A DNA stretch of 61,870 nt from Halorussus litoreus (GTDB lineage: Archaea; Halobacteriota; Halobacteria; Halobacteriales; Haladaptataceae). Both the position numbers and the translations under genes were made by a program. Location of the stretch: assembly GCF_003382685.1 (NCBI RefSeq), contig NZ_KZ859516.1, forward strand, positions 1 to 61,870. Direction: 5' to 3'. Below the pieces are notes generated by a model. That model was not told where the DNA came from. It saw only the letters and a list, made by a program, of their open reading frames with translations, and ran no database searches. This document shows, in pieces, positions 1-8,427 of this stretch. How positions within the stretch are numbered: position 1 is the first letter of the stretch; every line of letters starts with the position of its first letter.

Positions 1-32
1 CGCGGCCGCCGCGCGCCAGCGCGGCGGCCGCG
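1..32. repeat. Perfect 14-bp GC hairpin downstream of arlI
   Basis: Positions 1-14 and 19-32 are exact reverse complements around a 4-nt loop. It lies beyond the arlI stop, in the direction in which arl transcription runs. It could be a terminator or processing hairpin; no T-run follows within the window. Confidence 0.7.
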
Positions 33-43
33 CCCGGACGACC

Positions 44-100
44 GTTCCGACAGGGCCCGTTTCGGCAGGACAGGTTCCGACAGGACCCGTTTCGGCAGGA
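44..100. repeat. 30-bp tandem repeat, about 2 copies
   Basis: Two copies of a 30-bp unit starting GTTCCGACAGG (from 44 and from 74) differ at very few positions. They lie between arlI and the hairpin at 1-32. No start codon for arlJ is seen on the minus strand between 143 and 1, so the archaellum operon is interrupted here by non-coding repeats or arlJ begins outside the window. Confidence 0.65.
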
Positions 101-143
101 GTAGCCCCGCCCGTGTGAATCGACCTGACCGACGGAACTCCCC

Positions 144-1931
144 TCAGTCGATCGACCGGTGGACGTCGAACGGCAGTCCCTCGACGCCGTCGCGCTGGAA
201 CGCCTCGATGGTCTCGTTGACCTCGTGGTAGCCCAGCACGTTCTCCTCGATCATCCGCTCCATAATCTCGGCGCGGAAGTCCAGTTCGTTGTAGATGTCG
301 CGTGTGTTCTCGTAGCCCAGCAGGGTCGCGATCTGCTCTTCGAGCACGAAGGAGTTGTTCATCCCCTGGAACACGATCTCGTCCTCGACGGGGTCCCAGT
401 AGAACGCCTGACGGGTGACGACCCCGCCCATCTCCTTCGAGTAGCCCTCGATCTCCTGGACGCTCGTGACCCGGCGCAGCACGTCGTCGCCCTGCTTGAC
501 CCGGTTCTGGAACAGCGCCACGTCGGCGTTGTCCATGAACGTCTCGGGGATGTTGATGGGGTCGCCCGTGAAGCGCTGGATCATCGAGACGATGTCGCTC
601 GCGTGGAAGGTCAGCATCACGGGGTGGCCGGTCTGGGCCGCCTGGAACGCCATGCGACCCTCCTCGCCACGGACCTCGCCGACGATGATGTAGTCGGGGC
701 GCGAGCGGAGGGCGGCCGCCACGAGGTCGAACATGTCCACGTCGGAGGACTCCTCGCCGCCGCCCTCTCGGGTGAGCAACTGCTGCCACGTGTCGTGGGG
801 CGGCAGCACCTCGGCGGTGTCCTCGGCCGTGTAAATCTTCGAGTCGCGCGGGATGAACGACATGATGCAGTTCAGCGTCGTCGTCTTCCCGGACGCGGTC
901 TCCCCGACCACGAACACGGTCTGCTCGTTCTCCAAGCAGAGCCAGAGGTACGCCGCCAGCTTCGGCGACAGCGTGCCCCACTTGGTAATCTGGGCCACCG
1001 AGAGCGGCGTTCCCTCGCCCTGACGGATGGTGAGGCTCGGCCCCTTCAGGCTCACGTCGTCGGAGTAGATGATGTTGATACGCGATCCGTCGGGCAGCGT
1101 CGAGTCCACGATGGGGTCGCTGTCGCTCACGGGGTCGCCGATGCGCTCGCCCATGTTTCGCAGCCAGTTGTCGAACCGCTGAGGTGAGCCGAAATCCACG
1201 CTGGTCCCGAGCATCCCGAAGGTGCCGTGGTCGACGTACGTCTCGTGGGGGCCGATGACGTGGATGTCCTCGTTGGCGCCGTCCCGCATGATGGGTTCGA
1301 GCGGGCCGAACCCGACGATGTCCCGGTTCAGCCGATACCGGATGTTCTCGTAGGTCTGCTCGGACACCTCGTAGGTGCCGACGTTGGTGAACTCCTTGAC
1401 GACGCGAACCACCTCGTCGGTCGAGAACGACCGGACGCCCCGCTTGAAGTCGTTGTACGAGACGTTCCGCAACCAGTCGAGGATCCCCTCCGCCGACACG
1501 TTCCAGAAGCGATTGCCTCCGCTCGCACCGTTCGCGCTGTCGTTGACGAGCACCGTCTCGTCGAGCAGTTCTTCGATGCGGTCGTCGTACTCGCCCTCGT
1601 CTTGCGGCGCGGGCTTGTTGACGCTCTTCTCCAGGATCTGGTTGCGGACCTGCCCGAACAGCTCTTGCTCTGTGCCGGAGAGTTCGGGCTCGACCGCGTA
1701 GTACTCGGTGTCCTGTCCCACGTCGCCGTACACGTGACAGTAGATGGGACCGCCGACCGGATAGATGACGTTGGGCTTGTCGGCCTCCCACTGGTCGGCC
1801 GGCTCGTCGATGAGCCGCGGGAACTCACCGGTGAACTGCTTGAACCGCTTGAGGTAGTCCCGCAGGTGGGGCCGCCGCATGGCGACTTCCCGAAGGTCGT
1901 CCCGTATCTGTGCAGTCCCGTGCTCTGTCAT
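144..1931 (-). CDS. arlI: Archaellum motor ATPase ArlI (FlaI)
   Basis: Hexameric type II/IV secretion-family ATPase that powers archaellum assembly and rotation at the cytoplasmic face of the membrane. The Walker A GETASGKTT lies near residues 342-350 and the acidic Walker B region DYIIVGEVRGEE near 410, with the usual long N-terminal domain; 595 aa is normal for haloarchaea, whose N-terminus is extended. It is the last arl gene in the window, 14 nt after arlH and in the same operon. Identification is secure; arlJ does not follow directly. Confidence 0.95.
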   Translation of the reverse strand: MTEHGTAQIRDDLREVAMRRPHLRDYLKRFKQFTGEFPRLIDEPADQWEADKPNVIYPVGGPIYCHVYGDVGQDTEYYAVEPELSGTEQELFGQVRNQILEKSVNKPAPQDEGEYDDRIEELLDETVLVNDSANGASGGNRFWNVSAEGILDWLRNVSYNDFKRGVRSFSTDEVVRVVKEFTNVGTYEVSEQTYENIRYRLNRDIVGFGPLEPIMRDGANEDIHVIGPHETYVDHGTFGMLGTSVDFGSPQRFDNWLRNMGERIGDPVSDSDPIVDSTLPDGSRINIIYSDDVSLKGPSLTIRQGEGTPLSVAQITKWGTLSPKLAAYLWLCLENEQTVFVVGETASGKTTTLNCIMSFIPRDSKIYTAEDTAEVLPPHDTWQQLLTREGGGEESSDVDMFDLVAAALRSRPDYIIVGEVRGEEGRMAFQAAQTGHPVMLTFHASDIVSMIQRFTGDPINIPETFMDNADVALFQNRVKQGDDVLRRVTSVQEIEGYSKEMGGVVTRQAFYWDPVEDEIVFQGMNNSFVLEEQIATLLGYENTRDIYNELDFRAEIMERMIEENVLGYHEVNETIEAFQRDGVEGLPFDVHRSID

Positions 1932-1945
1932 GGTGGGTGGCGGTC

Positions 1946-2710
1946 TTACGCGACGCTACGACTCTCGATGACGATCCCGGCGTCGGCCCGGACCGAGAAT
2001 CCGATGGTGTCGCCGACCTGCTCGCCCATCCCGGCGAACCGCTTGACCGAGATGTTCCGGCGCACGTCGTTGCCGACCTCGACCATCTGGAGCTCCATGA
2101 ACACGTCCGCGATAGCCCGGAACGGGCCGATAGCCTCCTCGTCGACCGTGGAGGGGTCGACCGTGAGCACGATGACCTGCCCCTGCGAGACCAGATCGCG
2201 GAAGAAGGAGATGATTTCGAGGGCGGCCTGTCGCTCCTCGTTCTGACGGATGAGCGCCTCGAACATCGGGTCGTTCCGGAGGATAGCGTCGAACGTGTCG
2301 ATGATGATCACGTCGGCGTTCCACATCGCTTCGGCGTTCATCAGGCGATTGAGCAGTTCCTTCCGGTTGCCGTCGTCCTCGCTGGGCTTGGTGAGCCGCC
2401 GTCCGCTCCCGGTGTCGACGTCCGCGTGGAGGAACAGTAGTCGTTCGTCCAGTAGGTGGTCCTCCACGTCGTACGACAGCGAGTGCATCTGGTCGATGAA
2501 CCCGCTGACGGTCAACTCCGTCGACAGCAGGGTGACGGAGTGGCCCGTCTCGCAGAGCCCGTAGCTGAACCGCTGGCTCATCGCCGACTTGCCGGCCCCG
2601 TAGTCGCCCTCGATGAGCACGATGGAGCCCCGTGGGATGCCGCCGCCGAGTTCGTGATTCAGTCGGTCGTGATCCTCCAGTCCGAGCGAGTAGAGATTGT
2701 CGCGTGTCAT
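1946..2710 (-). CDS. arlH: Archaellum regulatory ATPase-like protein ArlH (FlaH)
   Basis: RecA/KaiC-like protein that binds ATP and docks on ArlI at the base of the archaellum motor. Walker A GDYGAGKS (K41, S42) and the Walker B strand [12 protein letters not shown] are intact. 254 aa is slightly longer than the usual 230. Its ATG overlaps the arlG stop by 4 nt, so translation is probably coupled. Confidence 0.95.
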   Translation of the reverse strand: MTRDNLYSLGLEDHDRLNHELGGGIPRGSIVLIEGDYGAGKSAMSQRFSYGLCETGHSVTLLSTELTVSGFIDQMHSLSYDVEDHLLDERLLFLHADVDTGSGRRLTKPSEDDGNRKELLNRLMNAEAMWNADVIIIDTFDAILRNDPMFEALIRQNEERQAALEIISFFRDLVSQGQVIVLTVDPSTVDEEAIGPFRAIADVFMELQMVEVGNDVRRNISVKRFAGMGEQVGDTIGFSVRADAGIVIESRSVA

Positions 2711-3159
2711 GCTCTGAACTCCAGCACCTCCTCGTCGCCGCTGACGATCACCTTCGCGCGGTGGTCGCCGTCGGCCACCTCCGAACCCAGTCCGACCTCG
2801 ATTCTGACGACGTTGCCGACCCGCCAGTACGAGCCGTCGACGACGGTCGTCGAGACGTTCGGCTGGTACCGTCCGTCGACCAGCACGTCCATTCTATCGG
2901 GTGACGCGTCTAGGTCCCGCGACCCGGTGTTCTTCACGAGCAGGGTAAGCGTCTCAGACGAATTGTCGTACACCGCGTCGCTGCCCGGATCGCTGATAAC
3001 CTCGACGTCGGTCCGAACGTCGCTGCTCACGTCCACGCTCCGGTCACCGAGTGCGGAGGAGAGCCGCTGGACGCCTTGCGTGAAGGTGCCCGCAACGCTG
3101 GCCGCGATGAGCAGGCTCGCGATGAACAGGATGAGGTGGGACGTGGAGACGCTCGCCAC
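2707..3159 (-). CDS. arlG: Archaellum stator component ArlG (FlaG)
   Basis: Single N-terminal membrane helix (about residues 8-26) followed by a beta-rich extracytoplasmic domain of the archaellin-like fold, which with ArlF anchors the motor to the S-layer. The GTG start directly abuts the arlF stop. Order and size (150 aa) match euryarchaeal arl operons. Confidence 0.88.
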   Translation of the reverse strand: MASVSTSHLILFIASLLIAASVAGTFTQGVQRLSSALGDRSVDVSSDVRTDVEVISDPGSDAVYDNSSETLTLLVKNTGSRDLDASPDRMDVLVDGRYQPNVSTTVVDGSYWRVGNVVRIEVGLGSEVADGDHRAKVIVSGDEEVLEFRA

Positions 3160-3609
3160 TCAGATCACCTCCGAGACGGCGACGCCCGGCCCCGTCACGA
3201 CCTTCACCTGCGAGGGCTCGGCCGACACGGAGACGTTCACGTGGAGGGTCTCGCCGGGGAGCCAGAGGTCGGTGTTCTCGTTACCGTCGACTGCCAGCGC
3301 CGTCATCCTCTCACCAGTAAAATTCGTGTAAGTCCCATCTATAAGAATATCGGTATCGTTCACGGAGAGCGACGTCGAGCCGGTGTTGGTCACGCTCAGA
3401 TTCAGGTAGAGGCCGTCGCCCTCGTTGGCGACCGCCGCGTCGGCGACCGCGAGGTCGGTGTTCTGACGGGTCAACTCGCTGCTGGCGTCGTCCTCGAACG
3501 CGCCGTGGACCTGCTCGTAGCCGTTGTTCGCCGCGGTGTACGCGACCCCGAAACTGATGAACATCCCGAGGAACAGCACGACCGTCGCCCCGCTAACGCT
3601 GAATCCCAT
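3160..3609 (-). CDS. arlF: Archaellum stator component ArlF (FlaF)
   Basis: Starts MGFSVSGATVV, the family-typical N-terminus, then one membrane helix (about 8-28) and a beta-sandwich domain predicted outside the membrane. I chose the ATG at 3609 over a GTG at 3618 because of this N-terminal motif. The gene overlaps the 3' end of arlCDE by 17 nt, unusually long for this operon. It acts with ArlG as the static S-layer-bound part of the motor. Confidence 0.88.
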   Translation of the reverse strand: MGFSVSGATVVLFLGMFISFGVAYTAANNGYEQVHGAFEDDASSELTRQNTDLAVADAAVANEGDGLYLNLSVTNTGSTSLSVNDTDILIDGTYTNFTGERMTALAVDGNENTDLWLPGETLHVNVSVSAEPSQVKVVTGPGVAVSEVI

Positions 3610-5107
3610 CGTTCCCACCTCGGATGCGCGCGCAGTGTTCGACGATCTTCCGCTGGACCGCGTCGCCGGTCAGCTGGCTGAGGAAGGTGAGACTCCGGAT
3701 GTGGTCGTCGATCTCGAGGGTGGCCGGGCCGGTCTCACCCGGCTCGACCGAGTCCACGTCGGCGAACCCGCTCACGAACGACAGCAGCTCCTCCTCGACC
3801 GACTCGCTGATCCACCCGATGTCGCCGTAGTACTCGATTGTCCGGACCGCGTCTTCAGCCCCGAATTCGGTCACGAGGAACTCCAGCCACTCCATCACCA
3901 CGAGGTCGGCGACGTACCCCTTCGGGAGTTCCGCGAGGTACGGCTTGCTGTCGAGTCCCGACCCCGAATCGGTCGCCGGTCGGGTCTCCGCGGCGGACTG
4001 ATCTTCGGTGGGGTCGACGGGATCGGCGTTCGCGGGCTCCTCGAACTCGAATTCTCCCTCTTCGGGGTCGGCGGTCGGGGCGTCGTCATCGACGGTCGGC
4101 TCGCCCTCGACGACTGCCTCCTCCATCTCGGCGGCCTGTTCCGACTCCTCGCCCTCGGCCCAGTCGGCGTCGCCCGACTCGTACTCTTCCTTGAGTTCCT
4201 CGAAGGTGGAGCCACCGGCCTGTCCGCCGTCGTCGTCCGTCTCTGCGTCGTCCGCCTCCTCCTCCTCGATGGCGTCGTCTTCGATAATGTCGTCTGCGAT
4301 AATGTCGTCCTCGTCCGGGTCGTCGTCCATCGCCTCGTCGGGGGCGTCGAAGCCGAGGTCGTCGCCCGCGTCCTCTCCGAACTCCGCGTCTTCCTCGAAG
4401 TCGTCGTCGAAGAAGCTCTCGGCCTCCGCCTCGGCCACGTCCTCGTCGAGGTCTTCCTCTGTTTCGGTCTCCTCCTCGCCTTCGAACAGTCCGAAGCCGC
4501 CCTCGCCCTCTCCGCCGAACGCGTCGCCGCCTCCTGCGACGCCCCCACCCTGCACGTCGTCGACGAACGGGTTGACGCCGCGGGTGACCATCTCGTAGAT
4601 CTCGAGGAGCTTGCGCACGTTCTCCTCGGTCTCGTCGACCTTCTCGCTGATCTGTTCGTTCTCGCTCCGGACCGTGCTGACCGTCGAGGAGATGTCGGCC
4701 ACCTCGTTCTCGAGCTCGTCGATGCGGTTCTCCAGCTCCTGCGTCGGGCCGCTCCCGCCACCGCCCATGCCGCCGAACTCGTCGCCGCCTCCGCCGTTGG
4801 CCCAGTCGTCCATCTCGCCGTCCATTCCCCCGCCGCCCATACCGTCGTCCATCCCACCGAAGTCGTCATCGAGGCCGCCGTCCATTCCCCCGCCACCGCC
4901 CATTCCGCCGTCGCCCATGCCGTCACCGCCCATGCCGTCGCCACCCATTCCGTCGCCGCTCATGCCGTCACCGAACAGGTCGTCACCTGCGCCGTCGGCG
5001 TTGACGCCGTCTTCCTCCTCTTCGTCCATGAAATCCATGATGCCCATCGCGACCAGCCCCGTCCCGAGGAGATGGACGAACTGGTCGCCGAATGCGATAA
5101 GTTTCAT
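3593..5107 (-). CDS. arlCDE: Fused ArlC/D/E-type archaellum protein
   Basis: Euryarchaeal cytosolic ring protein that couples the archaellum motor to chemotaxis. About 504 aa from the ATG at 5107, chosen over a TTG 9 nt upstream; a TATA-like AGATTAATG lies about 30 nt upstream, so the message may be leaderless. Layout: short hydrophobic N-terminus (1-30), Gly/Met/Asp-rich low-complexity tract (about 45-120), coiled coil LENRIDELENEV (about 130-180), a long acidic linker, and a C-terminal ArlD/E-type domain beginning near PYLAELPKGYV. The low-complexity tract is unusual. Confidence 0.88.
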   Translation of the reverse strand: MKLIAFGDQFVHLLGTGLVAMGIMDFMDEEEEDGVNADGAGDDLFGDGMSGDGMGGDGMGGDGMGDGGMGGGGGMDGGLDDDFGGMDDGMGGGGMDGEMDDWANGGGGDEFGGMGGGGSGPTQELENRIDELENEVADISSTVSTVRSENEQISEKVDETEENVRKLLEIYEMVTRGVNPFVDDVQGGGVAGGGDAFGGEGEGGFGLFEGEEETETEEDLDEDVAEAEAESFFDDDFEEDAEFGEDAGDDLGFDAPDEAMDDDPDEDDIIADDIIEDDAIEEEEADDAETDDDGGQAGGSTFEELKEEYESGDADWAEGEESEQAAEMEEAVVEGEPTVDDDAPTADPEEGEFEFEEPANADPVDPTEDQSAAETRPATDSGSGLDSKPYLAELPKGYVADLVVMEWLEFLVTEFGAEDAVRTIEYYGDIGWISESVEEELLSFVSGFADVDSVEPGETGPATLEIDDHIRSLTFLSQLTGDAVQRKIVEHCARIRGGNDGIQR

Positions 5108-5133
5108 TACCGACAACAGCGAACTTGGCGCAC

Positions 5134-5165
5134 ATTAATCTTCCCCCTGCGTTATCATCGCTGAT
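5134..5165 (-). promoter_or_regulatory. arlCDE promoter: TATA and shared upstream element
   Basis: On the minus strand a TATA-like AATTAATC/GATTAATG core (5134-5142) lies about 30 nt upstream of the arlCDE ATG. Nine nt further upstream is ATCAGCGATGATAA (5152-5165), which recurs exactly upstream of cheY (12004-12017) at nearly the same distance from its TATA. The element is seen directly; its regulatory role is inferred. Confidence 0.6.
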
Positions 5166-5226
5166 AGAAAACGGGTGACGCGGCTGAGGCCGCCGTCGAG
5201 CGTTCGGACCGGTGTCAGTCGGGTCG

Positions 5227-6057
5227 TCAGTCGAGCCGGACGTTCCCGGTCTTCTTATATATCCGGAGCCGTCGGACGACAGGTTCGAACGCGGGCTTGA
5301 GCGGCTCCGGCAGCGTCTCGGTCTTGCCGATGACGAGGTAGCCGCCCCGCGACAGCGACTTCGAGACGGTTTCGAGGATAGGGAGCTTGTGCTCGGTGTC
5401 GATGTAGATGAACAGGTTCCGACACACCACGAGGTCGAAGTTCGACTTCGGGTCGCCGTTGATGAGATCGTGGCTCTCGAACGAGACCAGCTCCTTGACC
5501 GGGTCGGTCACACTGAACCGCTCCCCGTCGCGCTCGACGTAGCGCTCGTAGTCGTCCAGCGGCGCGAGCTGCTCGCCGATGTCGGTCGTGCGCGTGTTCT
5601 CGTACACGCCCTCGCGCGCCGCGGCGAGTATCTCCGGGTCGATGTCGGTCGCGGTGATCGCGACGCGGTCGGCCTCGACCTCCGGGTCGTCGAGCGAGAG
5701 CATCGCGAGTGAGTACGGCTCGCGCCCGTCCGAGCACGCCGCGCTCCACACCGCCGGCCGGTCGTGCTCGGCCGACAGCGCCCGCAAGACCGAGCGGATC
5801 TCCTCCCAGACCTCCGGATTGCGGAAGAAGCTGGTGACGTTGACCGAGAAGGCGTCGAGTAGCGCAGTCCGCTCGTCCTCGTCGCTCCGGAGCAGTTCGT
5901 GGTACTCGGCGTAGTCCTCGGCCCCGCTCCGGCGCATCCGCGAGGACACCCGGCGGTCGAGATACGCGTCGTCGTAGTAGCTCGTGGCGAACCCCAACTC
6001 GGCTTCGACGTAGTCGAGCAACTGGAAGAACGCCGCCGGGCGCGAGTCGGTGCTCAC
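5227..6057 (-). CDS. cheR: Chemotaxis methyltransferase CheR
   Basis: S-adenosylmethionine-dependent methyltransferase that methylates glutamates on chemoreceptors for adaptation. The CheR N-domain (about 1-75) contains RRVSSRMRRSG; the SAM domain follows with FRNPEVWE, the SDGREPYSLAM loop (SAM binding) and FDLVVCRNLFIYID. I chose the GTG at 6057, which overlaps the cheD stop as GTGA, over an upstream ATG giving 291 aa. Last gene of the che block, before the arl promoter. Confidence 0.93.
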   Translation of the reverse strand: MSTDSRPAAFFQLLDYVEAELGFATSYYDDAYLDRRVSSRMRRSGAEDYAEYHELLRSDEDERTALLDAFSVNVTSFFRNPEVWEEIRSVLRALSAEHDRPAVWSAACSDGREPYSLAMLSLDDPEVEADRVAITATDIDPEILAAAREGVYENTRTTDIGEQLAPLDDYERYVERDGERFSVTDPVKELVSFESHDLINGDPKSNFDLVVCRNLFIYIDTEHKLPILETVSKSLSRGGYLVIGKTETLPEPLKPAFEPVVRRLRIYKKTGNVRLD

Positions 6058-6608
6058 AGCACCACCTCGCCGTCGTGAGCGCTCGTCACGGTGAGCGTCC
6101 ACGACTCGGGGTCGACGCGCAGTGATCGGCCGTGGCTTCCGCCCACGTCCTCAGCGACGACATCCACGTCGCGCTCGTCCAGCGCGGTCCGCACCGCCTC
6201 GACGTTTCGCCGCCCCACGCCCTCGCTCACGCCCGAGAAGTCGAACATCCGGCTCCCGCCGGCGAGCTTGGCTTCTACGGAATCGAGGTTGCCGCCCGCT
6301 TCCTCGACGGCCGCCAGCAGATTCTCGACGCCCGACACCGCGGACTTGGCTGGTTTGCTCGTCTCGACCGATTCGTCGGTCGCGGTCCCTTCTTCCCCGG
6401 CGTCGGCCCGCTCGGGGAGCATCACGTGAGCCAGCCCCGCGACGCCCTCCGAGGGGTCCGCGACCGCCACGCCCACGCACGAGCCGACGCCGCTGGTCGC
6501 GAGCAGCGAGTCGCCGCTGGCGACCGCGAGTTCGGCGACGCCGACCCGGACGCGGCCCGGGTCGGCGTCGTCGTCGCCCGACAGAGGGCTGTCGGCGTCC
6601 GTGCTCAT
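6054..6608 (-). CDS. cheD: Chemoreceptor glutamine deamidase CheD
   Basis: CheD deamidates receptor glutamines and interacts with CheC. The catalytic Cys44 (in GVGSCVGVAV) and His61 (in GLAHVMLPE) are both present, and the C-terminal half is complete. 184 aa with a short disordered acidic N-terminus. Overlaps its upstream neighbour by 4 nt. Confidence 0.93.
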   Translation of the reverse strand: MSTDADSPLSGDDDADPGRVRVGVAELAVASGDSLLATSGVGSCVGVAVADPSEGVAGLAHVMLPERADAGEEGTATDESVETSKPAKSAVSGVENLLAAVEEAGGNLDSVEAKLAGGSRMFDFSGVSEGVGRRNVEAVRTALDERDVDVVAEDVGGSHGRSLRVDPESWTLTVTSAHDGEVVL

Positions 6609-7807
6609 AGTGGCCCCGCTCTGGTCGTTCGCTCGGCGGTGTCGCCGGGGTCGATGTCGTCGAGCGCGTCCCGGAACTCCCGCTCGTCGGGGAGAACGTA
6701 GATCTCGCAGTCGAACGCCCGGTCGTCGGCCCGCAGCACGGTGTCGAACAGCACCGCGTCGGCCTGCCGCTGGCCGAGTCGCGCGACCACCGACTCGGCG
6801 ACGGCGCGGCCCACGTCGTGGACGAACTGGGGCGGCGAGATGTCGATGGTCGTCTCCAGCACGTTGGCCCAGCCGTCCACGAAACTGCTTGTCATCACGT
6901 TGCCGATCTCCTCCATCGCCGACCGGGCCATGCCGTCGAACTCCTCGACCGATTCCGTTCCCGGCACGAGCGCCCCGACGACCTCGCGGGCCGACGCTTC
7001 GTCGAACAGGATCAGCACGTACCCGCGGGGCGTCCCCTCGAACTCGAACGCCGCGCCGACGTATCGTTCGGCGGGAAGCTGTGCGGGCACGTCCTCGACC
7101 GGGACGAAGCTCAGCCGCGTGACGTCGACGCGCGAGTCGATGCCGGTCATCTCGGAGACGCTCTCGGAGGCCGTCCGCGCGCCCGAGCGAGCCATCTCCC
7201 GGAGGGTGTCGAGTTCTTCGATAGCCACGCCGTCGCCGCCGAGTAGTTGCTGCATCGAGGCCGGGTCGGGGAACAGGTGGAACTCGACGTCGAGCGCCTC
7301 CCCGACCGCGCCGACCTCGCTCCGGAACGCGAGCGCTCGGTCGCGGTCGAATCCCGAAGCGTCGAGCGGTCCCGCGTCATCGAGCAGCCCTGCGGCGTCG
7401 AGCAGACCCGCGCCCGTCCCCTCGACGTACTCCGGCGGGGACACGTCCACCGTGGTTTCGAGGTGGTCGGCCCAGCCGTCCACGAAGCCGCTCGTAACGA
7501 CGTTGCCGACCTCCGCGATGGCGCTCTCGGCCACGTCGGATCCGGGGACGAGCGCGTCGAGCAGCGTCTCCGCGCCCGCCGGGGAGAACGTCAGCAGGCT
7601 CGCGCCCTCGATGCCGCCCGAGAGGTCGACCGCGACGCCGATGCGCCGCTCGTCCTGCGCGAGGTCGTCGGCGGACGCCAGCGTCACGCCCGTCACGTCG
7701 ACGCGGGCGTCGATGCCGGTCATCCCGGTGAGGTTGTCCGCGGCGCGCTCGCCGCCCTTCCGGGCGGTTCTGCTGACCGACCCGAGCGCCTCCACGTCGA
7801 CGTTCAT
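6605..7807 (-). CDS. Tandem CheC-domain phosphatase-like protein
   Basis: 400 aa with two full CheC modules in series. Each carries the CheC/CheX/FliY phosphatase motif: AIAEVGNVV...SPPEY in the first half and AMEEIGNVM...SPPQF in the second. The family dephosphorylates CheY-P; one chain with two modules resembles an internally duplicated CheC. It lies between cheC and cheD, with 4-nt overlaps on both sides. Whether both sites are active cannot be read from sequence. Confidence 0.88.
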   Translation of the reverse strand: MNVDVEALGSVSRTARKGGERAADNLTGMTGIDARVDVTGVTLASADDLAQDERRIGVAVDLSGGIEGASLLTFSPAGAETLLDALVPGSDVAESAIAEVGNVVTSGFVDGWADHLETTVDVSPPEYVEGTGAGLLDAAGLLDDAGPLDASGFDRDRALAFRSEVGAVGEALDVEFHLFPDPASMQQLLGGDGVAIEELDTLREMARSGARTASESVSEMTGIDSRVDVTRLSFVPVEDVPAQLPAERYVGAAFEFEGTPRGYVLILFDEASAREVVGALVPGTESVEEFDGMARSAMEEIGNVMTSSFVDGWANVLETTIDISPPQFVHDVGRAVAESVVARLGQRQADAVLFDTVLRADDRAFDCEIYVLPDEREFRDALDDIDPGDTAERTTRAGPL

Positions 7808-8427
7808 TGTATCTCGATCTGCTGCATCAGCGCGACCAGTTCCTCCAGTTCCGGGAAGGTGTACACCTTCACCTCCACGTCGGCCTCGCGCGCGTGGACA
7901 CGCGAATCGAACACGAGCGCCATCTTGTCGCGGCGCGAGCCGACGAGTTCGTCGACCATCTTCGACCCCGCGCCGTAGGTGAACTGAGGCGTCGAGATGT
8001 CGATAGTCGTGTTGAGGACGTTGGCCCAGCCGTCGATGAAGCCGCTGGTCATGATGTTGCCGATCTCCTGGACGGCCGACCGCTCCATGTCCGAGAAGCC
8101 CTTCGCTGCGGGGTCGGCGCGGTCGCCGAGCATCCCGGCCGCGAGCTTCTTCGCACTCCGAGCACCGAACAGGAACAGGATGTGGCCGTGGGGCGGCTCC
8201 GTGAGTCCGATGTGGGTGCCGACCTGCTTGTCGTGGCCGACGTGGGTCTTGATGTCCTCGATGTCGAGGAAGTTGGTCTTGGTGATCTCCATCTCGGTGT
8301 CCATCCCGGTCATCTGGTTGAGATGGTCGGCCACCGTGTTCGCACCCTCCTTTGCCATCTGGTTGAACAGGTTCAGCTTGCGTATGTCGACTTTCAAGTT
8401 TCGTGTCTCTCCTCGGCTCATGGTCAT
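7804..8427 (-). CDS. cheC: CheY-P phosphatase CheC
   Basis: Single CheC domain of 207 aa with the motif AVQEIGNIMTSGF followed by STPQF, the acidic/Asn/Pro residues of the phosphatase site. CheC removes phosphate from CheY-P and binds CheD. The ATG at 8427 overlaps the cheA stop as ATGA; a second ATG lies six nt downstream at 8421. Confidence 0.92.
   Translation of the reverse strand: MTMSRGETRNLKVDIRKLNLFNQMAKEGANTVADHLNQMTGMDTEMEITKTNFLDIEDIKTHVGHDKQVGTHIGLTEPPHGHILFLFGARSAKKLAAGMLGDRADPAAKGFSDMERSAVQEIGNIMTSGFIDGWANVLNTTIDISTPQFTYGAGSKMVDELVGSRRDKMALVFDSRVHAREADVEVKVYTFPELEELVALMQQIEIQ

Noticed and set aside
159-1187. Long plus-strand frames opposite arlI
   Set aside because: High GC3 genes produce long antisense frames; these lack domains and have Arg/Val/His-rich composition typical of shadows. 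The same applies to many other long antisense frames in the window.
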